Assembly (NCBI GenBank): GCA_012031225.1 | Contig: JAAUTZ010000001.1 | Coordinates: 1 to 64,000, forward strand | Length of the DNA stretch: 64,000 nucleotides | Direction: 5' to 3' | Source: Chloroflexaceae bacterium | GTDB lineage: Bacteria; Chloroflexota; Chloroflexia; Chloroflexales; Chloroflexaceae | In this document: piece after piece, positions 7,276 through 15,745 of the stretch | How the letters are laid out: each line of letters begins with the position of its first letter | How positions within the stretch are numbered: the first letter of the stretch is position 1 | Notes under the pieces: model-generated | Database searches by the model: none | The model's input: the letters and a program-made list of their open reading frames with translations, nothing else | Told to the model about the DNA's origin: nothing | Program-made: the position numbers and the translations under genes

Positions 7276-8185
7276 CTAGGCGTTTTGCAGGAAGGTGCGG
7301 AACCACAGATTCGTTCGATCCCACGCATCACGGGCTGCTGCCGGATTGTAGCTCGCCCGCTCGTCGTTGAAGAAGGCGTGCCCCGCACCCGGATAGATCT
7401 TGATCTCGTGCGAGATACCCGCCGCCACAAAGCCCTGCTCCATCGCCTGCACGGCCTCGGTTGGGATGCCCTGATCATCCGCCCCAAACAAGCCCAGTGT
7501 CGGCACCGCCATGCGTGCGGCATCCCCAACTTCGAGCGGGCGACCATAGAAAGCAACCGACGCGCCAATCATGTCGGACTTGTTCAGGGCTGTTTGCAGA
7601 GCCAAGCCGCCGCCCATGCAGAAGCCCACCACGCCGACCTTCTCGCCAATCACGTAATCCTGCGCCAGCAAGAACTCAGCCGCCTGCCCAATCTCCTGCA
7701 CGGCCTGCATCATATCCAATTCCATCACCAGCTTGCGGGCTTCATCCGGCTCGGTGGTGGATACGCCATTGTACAGATCAGGCGCGAGGGCGACGAAGCC
7801 CTGATCGGCGAAGCGGCGCGTCACATCGCGGATGTGGTCGTTCAAGCCCCCACCACTCCTGAATCACAATCACGGCATTCCGTCCGGTGTTGTCCATCGA
7901 GCGGGCAAGGTAGCCCATCAACGCATCACCTTCACCGTAGCGGACATTCGCATCCATAACGCCGACCCCTTCACCCATCCCCATCGGGCGGGACGGTTGT
8001 GGCTCGGCGGCCGGAGCCACAACCGGCGGCGGCACGGGAGTCGTCGGTGCAACCCCGCACGCCGCGAGCAGGCTTGCTGCCGCTGCACTGCCTACCACCA
8101 GTGAAGCCCGTTGCAGAAACTCGCGGCGGCTAAGGTAGCCACATTGAAATGAACGCACCAACTGCATCACATACACTCGATCCAT
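7276..8185 (-). pseudogene. Tat-lipoprotein dienelactone hydrolase family enzyme, frameshifted
   Basis: Two overlapping frames together encode one protein of about 300 residues. The upstream frame starts MDRVYV at 8185. It has a twin-arginine signal with SRREFLQRASLV and a lipobox LAACG, then reaches [10 protein letters not shown]. The downstream frame continues with [16 protein letters not shown] and holds the hydrolase core: nucleophile elbow GFCMGGG, Asp in FGADDQG and His in PGAGHAFF, the Cys-Asp-His triad of the family. The two join if one G is removed from the run of five at about 7846-7852 (W-W-G-L then N-D-H-I). The enzyme would be exported folded and lipid-anchored; its substrate is unknown. 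It may be a true pseudogene or an assembly error. Confidence 0.85.
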
Positions 8186-8235
8186 GTGAACGATAACCCT
8201 TTCTATCCAACTCAGGTTTTTGTTTCTTGCGTGTT

Positions 8236-8254
8236 GGTACATTGTCAATGTACC
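8236..8254. promoter_or_regulatory. 19-bp perfect palindrome upstream of the hydrolase gene
   Basis: GGTACATTGTCAATGTACC is a perfect palindrome around one central base. It lies 51 bp before the minus-strand start at 8185 and just downstream of a minus-strand TATGAT (complement of 8262-8267), so it would cover the transcription start. A repressor operator is the likely reading; an RNA hairpin in the leader is the alternative. Confidence 0.55.
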
Positions 8255-8401
8255 CTTATGTATCATACCCCGATTCTGAATGGTGCATCGCCAGCAACCA
8301 CCGTTTCTCTGCATGCTCTCATATCTTAGCCGCCACGCTCCCCCGTCCCGTGTACGTAGGGTCATTCCGTTTGCGCTATAATAGCGGCGAGTGTGATCTA
8401 C

Positions 8402-8461
8402 AAGGAGTACCTGATGCCCCCGATACTGGAAGCGATCTTATACCCCTCGTGGAGCGTATGA
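8402..8461 (+). CDS. Putative 15-residue leader peptide coupled to the flippase gene
   Basis: AAGGAG (8402-8407) stands 6 nt before an ATG at 8414 that opens a 15-codon frame (MPPILEAILYPSWSV). Its TGA (8459-8461) overlaps the flippase ATG at 8458 as ATGA. The flippase start itself has only a poor ribosome site (GGAG 3 nt away), so ribosomes may reach it by termination and restart. A TATAAT at 8377-8382 could serve as the -10. The span given includes the ribosome site; the peptide itself is 8414-8461. Confidence 0.45.
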   Translation, partial: KEYLMPPILEAILYPSWSV

Positions 8462-10017
8462 CCACGCCTACCCGCACCAGCCCATCCAATGATCGCAGCA
8501 CCCTCTCGCAGCGGGCAGTGCGCGGCGGGCTGTGGGTGGTTGCTAGCTCATACTGGATGGTGCTGATCGGCTTTCTGGCCAATATCGCCCTCACCCGCAT
8601 CATCAACGACGCAGTAGTATTTGGCACATTCGCCGGAGCCATGTTCTTTGTCGAGCTGCTGCGCCTGCAAAACAAGCTCGGCTTAAACTATGCCTACATC
8701 AACTACCGCCCCGACCCGCACGATCCCGCCGCCACCAGCACCGCCCGTGCTACCTACATTGGGCTAGAGCTAGCGGCAATCGCGGGCGGGTTGCTACTGG
8801 CGAGCAGTGGGCTGGTGCTGCTGCACTGGCTTGGCTACGGCACATGGGTGGCAGGCGGCGATCAGGTGCTGCTCGTTGCGCTGGTCCTCTCGCTCGCCGC
8901 CGCGCTCGATGGGTTTGCCAATGTGTGGCGCGTGCTGCTCGAAAAAGAACTCCACTTCACAGGGGTGAGCATCGTCAATATGCTGGTTGCACCGCTTGCC
9001 TACGCCGTTGGCATTGCGCTCGCCCTACGCGGAACCGGCGTAGCCAGCCTGATCGGGTTCGTGTATGTGCAGTATGTGTTGCAACTAGCGGGCGTGCTGT
9101 GGCTGGCGTGGCGGGCTGGGCTGCTCACGGGGCGCGTGCGCTGGCAGCTCGACCGCCCGCTCGCCGCCCATTTCCTGCGCTACGGCGGCATCGTCGGGCT
9201 GGGCCTGCTGGCAACCATGCTGCTCACGCAACTGGACAACTTCTACATTATGACGTTTGTTGGGATCAGTGTGTTGGGCTTCTATGATCGGGCGTACCGC
9301 ACGGCGCAGTGGCCTAGCACGCTGCTTGCCGCGCTCACCGCCCGCATTGCGCTGTATACCTACGCCCATTTGCAGGATGACATGATCCGCTTGCAGAAAA
9401 GTGTGGCAATGGTGATCTGGCTGATTGTGATGCTGGCAATGCCGCTCGCCCTCGCGATCTTCCTTGCCGCCGCCGATATTATCGTGCTGCTGTATGGGCC
9501 AGATTGGCTGCCCGCCGCGATCTTCCTTCGCATCCTCGTGCTGTTTGCGGTGATCCGCCCGCTGTGGGAGAACGCGAGCAACCTATTTGTGGCTATCGGC
9601 AAGCCGCGCCTGCCCCTGATCTTTATGACCGTACAAGTCGCAGTGCTCGCAATCGCGGGGCTGCCCCTTACGCTCTGGTTTGGCGCACTGGGCACAACTG
9701 GCGCAGTCGGGCTGGCGTTTGCCATCGGCATGCTGCTGATCTACCGCGACATTCTGCGCGAGGTGCAGATCAGCATGGTGCGCGAATTAGCGGTGCCGCT
9801 ACTGGTCACGCTCCTCACGGTGGGCGGCTACCTCCTGCTCACACGCATCCCCGCCCTTGCCGAGCTTGCCGTGTGGTGGCGGGTGGTGTGGAAGCTGGGC
9901 TACACCTTCGTTGCCTTCTACGTGCTCCTGTTTGCCATCCAGCCCCACGCCATGCGCGAACGGATCCGCCTCATCTGGGCGGCAGCGCGACGCACGCCCA
10001 ACACGGCTACTGACTGA
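8458..10017 (+). CDS. Polysaccharide/lipid-linked oligosaccharide flippase (MOP superfamily, Wzx-like)
   Basis: The 519-residue membrane protein has about 14 hydrophobic helices and begins RAVRGGLWVVASSYWMVLIGFLANIALTRII, cut here as a helix pair typical of the polysaccharide biosynthesis family. The charged motif LLTQLDNFYIMTFVGISVLG followed by GFYDRAYR (about residues 255-285) is characteristic of Wzx/RfbX-type flippases. These move undecaprenyl-linked sugar units across the membrane. I chose the ATG at 8458 since the first helix follows after about 25 residues; the frame is open further up. Its 3' end overlaps the convergent EamA gene by 11 bp. No polymerase or other glycan genes are adjacent, so the substrate stays unknown. 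Confidence 0.82.
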   Translation: MTTPTRTSPSNDRSTLSQRAVRGGLWVVASSYWMVLIGFLANIALTRIINDAVVFGTFAGAMFFVELLRLQNKLGLNYAYINYRPDPHDPAATSTARATYIGLELAAIAGGLLLASSGLVLLHWLGYGTWVAGGDQVLLVALVLSLAAALDGFANVWRVLLEKELHFTGVSIVNMLVAPLAYAVGIALALRGTGVASLIGFVYVQYVLQLAGVLWLAWRAGLLTGRVRWQLDRPLAAHFLRYGGIVGLGLLATMLLTQLDNFYIMTFVGISVLGFYDRAYRTAQWPSTLLAALTARIALYTYAHLQDDMIRLQKSVAMVIWLIVMLAMPLALAIFLAAADIIVLLYGPDWLPAAIFLRILVLFAVIRPLWENASNLFVAIGKPRLPLIFMTVQVAVLAIAGLPLTLWFGALGTTGAVGLAFAIGMLLIYRDILREVQISMVRELAVPLLVTLLTVGGYLLLTRIPALAELAVWWRVVWKLGYTFVAFYVLLFAIQPHAMRERIRLIWAAARRTPNTATD

Positions 10018-10861
10018 TGAGGATCACGCCGATCAAAATGATCGTTACCCCTGCCCACTGGATCCAGCTCAGGCGTTCACGGAAGAACAGCCACGCCAGC
10101 AGAATCGTCACGGGGCTAGCCAGCGAGGAGACCGGCCCCACAATCGCCGCATCCGCCATTGTTATGCCGATATTGTAGGCGAGAAAGCCGATTGAGTTGA
10201 GCATGGAGACGGCAATGATGCGCCACCACAGCCCCCGCGAGGGGCGAATGAAGGGCCGGCGACGTACAAACAGCAGCCCAATCGCTAGCAGCATATCGGT
10301 GATTTTGCCGGTCATTACCGGCAGGAGTACGCCGGTATCGGCAATCACGAGATCAATCGCCCATAGATAGATGCCGAAACTGAGCATTGCGCCGAGTGCC
10401 GCCGGAATGCCGCGCAGTGAAAGCTGGGTTGTATCTGTGCGATCAGGCGGGATCATCGAAACGAGCATCACCCCGAACACGGTGATCAGTGCGCCGCCAA
10501 TCGCAATCTGCGTGGGCTGTTCGCCACTGAACAGCACCGCCAACGCGAGCGTAATCACACCGTAGCTGGAGACAATCGGGGCAACCAGTGAAACCGTCCC
10601 GACCATGTAGGCGCGGTAAATGAAGAATGCCCCAGCAGAGTTGAAGACACTGATCCCAAACAGCCATGCCCACGTAGGCAGAGCAAGCTGCGGCAGATCG
10701 CCAACCAGTGCCAGCACCACGCCGAAGCTGAGGATGCCAATGACTTGGAGATAGACAATCGTGAGGGTAACGCCGAGTGTTCGCACGGCTCGCGCCGCCA
10801 CAAAATCGGACACACCCCACCCAAGGGCTGCACCCAGACCATACAGAATGCCGCCGATCAT
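10007..10861 (-). CDS. EamA/DMT family permease
   Basis: The 284-residue protein has ten hydrophobic helices formed by two EamA repeats. The first runs GLGAALGWGVSDFVAARAVR to VALIxVFGVMLV-like sequence near residue 135; the second runs from LRGIPAALGAMLSFGIYLWA to the end (VTIILIGVILISQ). The pre-helix-10 motif LLAWLFFRERLSWIQWAG is typical of drug/metabolite transporters. The substrate cannot be told from sequence. AAGGAG precedes the ATG by 11 nt. An inverted repeat GTATCA-N8-TGATAC lies at 10899-10918, upstream of the start, and could be its control site. Confidence 0.85.
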   Translation of the reverse strand: MIGGILYGLGAALGWGVSDFVAARAVRTLGVTLTIVYLQVIGILSFGVVLALVGDLPQLALPTWAWLFGISVFNSAGAFFIYRAYMVGTVSLVAPIVSSYGVITLALAVLFSGEQPTQIAIGGALITVFGVMLVSMIPPDRTDTTQLSLRGIPAALGAMLSFGIYLWAIDLVIADTGVLLPVMTGKITDMLLAIGLLFVRRRPFIRPSRGLWWRIIAVSMLNSIGFLAYNIGITMADAAIVGPVSSLASPVTILLAWLFFRERLSWIQWAGVTIILIGVILISQ

Positions 10862-10898
10862 TGCGGGTGATGCTCCTTGACTCCAGCCCTATGTGTAG

Positions 10899-10918
10899 GT
10901 ATCACCAATGTATGATAC
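10899..10918. promoter_or_regulatory. Inverted repeat upstream of the EamA permease gene
   Basis: GTATCA-N8-TGATAC, a 20-bp imperfect palindrome, lies 38-57 bp before the minus-strand start at 10861. It could be an operator. The evidence is the symmetry and the position only. Confidence 0.35.
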
Positions 10919-10985
10919 ACCAGAACAGCTCGGCGGGGATCCGTCGCAGGGCGGAGATAGGAGCCGGACATCCTGCTCGCGGGCC

Positions 10986-12155
10986 CTACGCGCCCGGTCG
11001 GAGGCGTTGCACTACATCCGCTAGCACGGCCAGTGTGCGCTCGATCTGGGCGGCAGTGGTAGCTCTGCCGACGGTCAGGCGCACCGAAGCACTCGCCTCG
11101 TCAGGTGGTAAGCCCATCGCCAACAGCACATGCGACGGATCGAGCGAGCCACTAGTACACGCACTGCCACTGCTCGCACATACGCCATGCTGATCGAGCA
11201 GCAACAGGATGCTCTCGGCATCTACGCCCGCAAAGCCGAGATTGGCATTGTTGGGCAGGCGGTGCGTGGCGTGCCCATTCAGCCACGTATCCGGGACACG
11301 CTGCAATACCCCCTGTATCAGCTGGTCGCGCCGTGCCGTGCAGTGCTGGGCATAGGCATCTCGCTGCTGCTCGGCTCGTTCGAGGGCCACCGCCATCCCA
11401 ACAATTGCAGGCGTATTCTCAGTGCCTGCCCGCCGCCGCCGCTCTTGCCCGCCGCCATTGATCTGCGGTAGGAGCGGCGTGCCGCGCCGAATGTAGAGCA
11501 AGCCGATCCCTTTCGGCCCATAGAATTTGTGCGCGGCGAGGGTCAGCAAATCTACATTCAGCAGGTCGGGCTGGATCGGCAGCAAGCCCACAGCCTGCAC
11601 CGCATCGGTGTGGCAGGGGATGCCGCGTTCACGGCACAGCGCACCGATCTCGGCTATCGGCTGGATCACCCCAGTTTCGTTATTCGCATACATCACCGAG
11701 ACGAGCACCGTATCGGGACGCAGTGCTGCCTGCACATCAGCTACACTGACCCGCCCGGCGCGGTCTACGGGCAGCAAGGTCACCTCGAAACCAAAGTGTT
11801 GCAAATACTCCAGCGCATCAAGCACGGCATGATGCTCAATCGCCGTCGAGATGATATGTTGCCCCTTGCCACGCTGGTGCTGGGCCAGAGCCACGCCCTT
11901 GATTGCAAGGTTATCTGATTCGGAGCCACCACCGGTGATGATGATCTCGCGCTGGCTACAGCCGAGTACGGCACACAGCATCATACGCACATCATCTATC
12001 GCCTGCAACGCCTTCCGCCCGATCTGGTGAATGCTGGAAGGGTTGCCGGGGTAGTCCGTGAAGTAGGGCTGCATCGCCGCAAACACCGCCGGATCAAGGG
12101 CAGTGGTGGCGGCGTGGTCAAGGTAGATTACGTCGGATGGGCTAGCTTGATCCAT
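10986..12155 (-). CDS. Cysteine desulfurase (NifS/IscS type)
   Basis: The 389-residue PLP enzyme takes sulfur from cysteine for Fe-S clusters, thiolated tRNA and cofactors. Hallmarks are YLDHAATTALDP at the start, NNETGVIQPIAEIG, HTDAVQAVG, the PLP lysine in LAAHKFYGPKG (about residue 205) and the persulfide cysteine in CASSGSACTSG (about residue 330). The ending SVRLTVGR is typical. The short loop form fits group I desulfurases. No iscU, sufU or mnmA gene is next to it here, so its partner is unknown. A repeat array separates it from the MFS gene. Confidence 0.93.
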   Translation of the reverse strand: MDQASPSDVIYLDHAATTALDPAVFAAMQPYFTDYPGNPSSIHQIGRKALQAIDDVRMMLCAVLGCSQREIIITGGGSESDNLAIKGVALAQHQRGKGQHIISTAIEHHAVLDALEYLQHFGFEVTLLPVDRAGRVSVADVQAALRPDTVLVSVMYANNETGVIQPIAEIGALCRERGIPCHTDAVQAVGLLPIQPDLLNVDLLTLAAHKFYGPKGIGLLYIRRGTPLLPQINGGGQERRRRAGTENTPAIVGMAVALERAEQQRDAYAQHCTARRDQLIQGVLQRVPDTWLNGHATHRLPNNANLGFAGVDAESILLLLDQHGVCASSGSACTSGSLDPSHVLLAMGLPPDEASASVRLTVGRATTAAQIERTLAVLADVVQRLRPGA

Positions 12156-12167
12156 GCGAGTGCCTTT

Positions 12168-12217
12168 GTCAGGTGTCAGGTGTCAGGTGTCAGGTTTCAG
12201 GTGGCGGGTGTCAGGTA
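12168..12217. repeat. Short direct array of GTCAGGT units
   Basis: Five to six head-to-tail copies of (T)GTCAGG(T) lie between the desulfurase start and the MFS stop on the minus strand. This site has only one arm, unlike the inverted arrays at 7145, 35996 and 45192, so it is a half copy of the same family. Confidence 0.8.
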
Positions 12218-12231
12218 ATGGATACTAGGGC

Positions 12232-13671
12232 TTAGACTGCCGCCGAAGCCGAGCTAGTGGTGCGCCGATGGTGCAGCCAGCCGCCGATAGACAGCAGCAG
12301 CGCGAAGGTAATTAAGCCGACTGCAACCAGAAAGGTATCGTGCAGAGCGAGCAACTGCGCGTTGATCGAGGCCGTGGTTGCACCGCCTGCGAGCGATTGG
12401 CCTTCATAGAATATGACCCGGCTTGCCCATAGCGCACCCATCACAGCAATCCCAACGGTCTGCCCCATCGTGCGGGTAATCGCTAGCAAGCTCGAAATCA
12501 CGCCGCGCTGGTGAGCCGGAGCCGCCGCCATGATGCTGCTGTTGTTGGGCGATTGGAAGATCCCCATGCCGATCCCAATTGGGGCAAGGCTGAGCAGGAA
12601 GATCGGCACTGTCGTATTCGCATCAAAGTCGCTCATCAGCACATAGCCCAGCAGCAACACCGCCAGCCCGATGATCGAGATGCCGCGTGTGCCATAGCGA
12701 TCCGAGAGGCCCCCCGCAATCGGAGCCATAATGCCAAGTGTAATCGGGACGATGGCTTGGATCAAGCCAACTTCACGCGGCGAGAAGCCAAGCATATTCT
12801 CAAGGTAGAAGGGGATCAGCAGAAAGATTGCGCCGATCAGCATAAACGTGATGAAACCATTGGCAACGTTGATGCTCAAGTCTGGATTCTGGAACAGGCG
12901 CAGATTGATCAGCGGTTGTTCGATCCGTAGCTGCACCCCTACAAACATACTCAGGCTGACCCCGGCGACAACCAGCAAGCCTAGCACCCGCGCATCTGTG
13001 AAGCCTAGCTGCTGCGTAAAGCTCAGCGCAAGGAGCAGCGTGAGCAAGCCCACAAACAGCAAGCCCGACCCCACGTAATCAAAGCGTTGCCCGCCGGGTG
13101 CGGGCGGATTGGGCAGCACCCGCGCCGCAACATACGTACCGATCAAGCCGATGGGCACGTTCACATAGAAGATCCAGTGCCACGAGAAATACTGGATAAT
13201 CAATCCGCCTAGCACAGGCCCTGAAACAAACCCAATTGATACGGCCATGCCCGCAAAGCCGAGCGCTTTGCCCCGTTCGCTCGGCGGGAACGCATCAATC
13301 AAAAGGGCTGGCCCCAGCGCGAGGATCATCGCTGCGCCGACGGCTTGGATCACGCGGAAGCCGATTAGCCACCAGACGGTAGGGGCGATGCCGCAGAGCA
13401 TCGAGCCAATGATAAAGACGACGAAGCCGAGCGTGTAGATGCGCTTTTTGCCGAGAATATCAGCGACGCGCCCAACCGAAAGAAGCAACGTGGTAAGTGT
13501 GAGCAGGTACACCAGCACCACCCACTGCACCGCCGTGAAGCTCGTATTCAGATCGGTGACAAGCGTGGGCAGCGCCAGATTGACGATGCTGCCATCTATC
13601 GTAGCCAGAAAAATGCCCATTGCAATCGCGCCCATCACATACCATTTGCGTGTGTAATCAACCTCTGGCAT
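12232..13671 (-). CDS. MFS multidrug exporter, DHA2 (EmrB/QacA) family, 14 TM
   Basis: The 479-residue protein has 14 predicted helices. Motifs for the family are GIFLATIDGSIVNLALPTL in helix 1, the loop GRVADILGKKRIYTLGF (motif A) and LGGLIIQYFSWHWIFYVNVPIG (motif C region and the DHA2 RWIFLINVP-type signature). It should be a proton-driven drug/metabolite exporter. AGGAGA precedes the ATG. TTGGGT and TATACT (complement of 13737-13742 and 13715-13720), 16 bp apart, offer a promoter, and the HlyD gene upstream ends in its own terminator. So it is likely a separate unit despite its position next to a fusion protein that could in principle partner an EmrB-like pump. Confidence 0.9.
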   Translation of the reverse strand: MPEVDYTRKWYVMGAIAMGIFLATIDGSIVNLALPTLVTDLNTSFTAVQWVVLVYLLTLTTLLLSVGRVADILGKKRIYTLGFVVFIIGSMLCGIAPTVWWLIGFRVIQAVGAAMILALGPALLIDAFPPSERGKALGFAGMAVSIGFVSGPVLGGLIIQYFSWHWIFYVNVPIGLIGTYVAARVLPNPPAPGGQRFDYVGSGLLFVGLLTLLLALSFTQQLGFTDARVLGLLVVAGVSLSMFVGVQLRIEQPLINLRLFQNPDLSINVANGFITFMLIGAIFLLIPFYLENMLGFSPREVGLIQAIVPITLGIMAPIAGGLSDRYGTRGISIIGLAVLLLGYVLMSDFDANTTVPIFLLSLAPIGIGMGIFQSPNNSSIMAAAPAHQRGVISSLLAITRTMGQTVGIAVMGALWASRVIFYEGQSLAGGATTASINAQLLALHDTFLVAVGLITFALLLSIGGWLHHRRTTSSASAAV

Positions 13672-13748
13672 GCCTTCTCCTTGCGGTAGCGGGCAACGCT
13701 GCGCTGCCCTTATCAGTATACACCTGTTTTCGAGGCACCCAAAACGAA

Positions 13749-13780
13749 CCGCCTCACTGTCCTACGGAAGGGTGAGGCGG
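13749..13780 (-). terminator. Intrinsic terminator after the HlyD-type gene
   Basis: A perfect 9-bp stem (CCGCCTCAC / GTGAGGCGG) with a 14-nt loop is followed on the minus strand by TTCGTTTT. It lies 32 bp after the HlyD stop and ends that transcript before the MFS gene. Confidence 0.8.
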
Positions 13781-13811
13781 CAGTCCAGAAGCGGTGCGGG
13801 TCGTTGTTGCG

Positions 13812-15695
13812 TTAGGGGCGCGGAGTGGCGGTAGGGATTGGTTCGCCAATCTGCTCCGTATCGCTGCCACTAGGGATTGGCGTGGGGGACGCACTGAACG
13901 GATCGGATGGCTCAATCGAGACCGTCGCCGTCATGCGCCAGCGCAGGCGGTCATCCCATTCAGTCGGGCGGACTGTCACGCGGTAGACAATATCGCCCTG
14001 CCGTAGCTCACCCAGTTCACGGATTTCGCTGACCACGCCCGGCAACACGAGATCAGGGATCGCATCAAAGGTAATCTCGGCTTTGTCGCCCACCCGCACC
14101 CGCACAATCCCCAACTCGGTCAAATCGGTTGTTTCGACTTTCCACGCCGACAGATCGGCAATTGAGCCAAGCGCAGTATTGGCCACCACCCGCTCACCGA
14201 CTTTGGTATCAAAGTTGACCATCATGCCACTCATCGGTGCAAGCAAGGTTGCCTGATCCAAATTGAGTTCGGCTTGGCTCAGCGCAACTTGAGCCTGCTC
14301 AATGCGTGCTTCCCGATCCTTGATGTCCGGCTCACGCGGGGGCGACTGCACATTCCCCAGCTCGGCGCGGGCCCGTTCCACATCGGCGGCACTCGCGGCA
14401 ACACTCGCATTCGCCGTCTCGACATTGGCGGCAGCGGCGGCAACACTTGCTTCAGCGGCGGCGATCTGGCCCGCCCGTTGTGCGCCAAACAGCCGATCTA
14501 GGTTGGCTTGGGCACGGGCAATGCGCGCATTCGCAGCGGCAACTTGATCAGGCTTGGCCGGCTTCAGCGCATCGGCAAGGCGAGCTTCGGCATCGTTCAG
14601 GCGCGCACGGGCAACTTCCACGTCGGCAGGGCGGGGCTGGACGAGCAGGTTGTCCAGCTGAGCGCGGGCTTGGGCAATACTCGCCTCGCCCACCTGCACA
14701 CCCGTGATCTCGGCTTGCTGGGCGGCTTCAAATTCTACCCGGGCCTGCTCCAGTTGGGCTTCGGCATCTTGCACGCGGCGCAGAGCCTGTTCCTCTTGGT
14801 TCTTCAGGTCGCGCCAGCGTTGCTGATCAATATCGTTCAGTTCGCGCTCGATCTCACGCACATCCCAATACACGCTGCTATACTCATCTTGGCGATTACG
14901 TAGCTCGTTGGCGCGAATATCCATTGTGGCTTGGGTGCGGGTCTTTTCTGCCGAGAGCCGGTTGCGGTCAGCTTCCAAGCGCACCTCGGCTTCATTCAGG
15001 CGGGCTTGGGCTAGTTGAATATCTTCCGGCTTAGATCCTTCGAGGGTTTCATTCAGGCGGGCCCGGGCCTCATCCACAGCCGCCTGCGCGGTCTGGATCT
15101 GCACGGCATCTTCGCCATCGAGCAGATCCGCGAGCGCGGCTTGGGCCTCGTTCAGTTCGGCTTCAGCGGCGACAATGTCAGCGGCAGTTACATCCCCCTG
15201 CCGGCTGAGCAGGTTGCCTTGGGCTTGGGCCACATCGGCTTGGAAACGGGCAATATCAGCTTCGCGTTGGGCAAGGTTGGCTTGGGCATTGGCCAGCCGT
15301 GCCGCCGATGCGTCAATCTCGTCTTGGGTTGCCCCGGCGAGCAGCAACTCATACGCCGCCCGTGTCACCGCAAGATCGGCGGTGCGTTGCTGCACCACTA
15401 GCTCCAGTTCGCGGGTATCGAGGCGGGCGATTACATCCCCTGCCTGAACCATATCGCCTTCGCTTACCAGCACTTCAGCAACCGTGCCATTCGACTCAAA
15501 GGCAATATCCACAAAGGCTTCGGGCACAACTTCAGCTTCGGCAATAACCCGTTCACTCGCGGTGATCGGGGGCAACAGTTCCAGTTGCTCCTGTTCCTGC
15601 TGCGCCGTATCTGGCTGAGCGCCACGCCCGAAGAAGAGGAAGCCGAGTGCTGCGATCACCGCCACCCCAATCAATCCGAAAATCCATGCACGCAT
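13812..15695 (-). CDS. HlyD/RND-type periplasmic adaptor (membrane fusion) protein with long coiled coil
   Basis: The 627-residue protein starts with one membrane helix (WIFGLIGVAVIAALGFLFFG). The lipoyl-like half-motif VPEAFVDIAFESNGTVAEVLVSEGD, cut here to its start VPEAFVDIAF, and DVIARLDTREL lie near residues 60-110. About 330 residues of Ala/Glu/Arg-rich heptads follow, a very long coiled coil. The second lipoyl half (LLAPMSGMMVNFDTKVGERV) and a beta-barrel domain close the protein; the tail is Pro/Ser-rich. Adaptors of this type link inner-membrane ABC or MFS transporters to the outer envelope. The upstream ABC ATPase (51 bp away) is the natural partner. The coil is longer than in typical MacA-like adaptors. 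Confidence 0.85.
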   Translation of the reverse strand: MRAWIFGLIGVAVIAALGFLFFGRGAQPDTAQQEQEQLELLPPITASERVIAEAEVVPEAFVDIAFESNGTVAEVLVSEGDMVQAGDVIARLDTRELELVVQQRTADLAVTRAAYELLLAGATQDEIDASAARLANAQANLAQREADIARFQADVAQAQGNLLSRQGDVTAADIVAAEAELNEAQAALADLLDGEDAVQIQTAQAAVDEARARLNETLEGSKPEDIQLAQARLNEAEVRLEADRNRLSAEKTRTQATMDIRANELRNRQDEYSSVYWDVREIERELNDIDQQRWRDLKNQEEQALRRVQDAEAQLEQARVEFEAAQQAEITGVQVGEASIAQARAQLDNLLVQPRPADVEVARARLNDAEARLADALKPAKPDQVAAANARIARAQANLDRLFGAQRAGQIAAAEASVAAAAANVETANASVAASAADVERARAELGNVQSPPREPDIKDREARIEQAQVALSQAELNLDQATLLAPMSGMMVNFDTKVGERVVANTALGSIADLSAWKVETTDLTELGIVRVRVGDKAEITFDAIPDLVLPGVVSEIRELGELRQGDIVYRVTVRPTEWDDRLRWRMTATVSIEPSDPFSASPTPIPSGSDTEQIGEPIPTATPRP

Positions 15696-15745
15696 AGAGT
15701 ACCTCTCTCAATGTTGGCTACCGTTGTGTTCCTACGTATGCTGAT

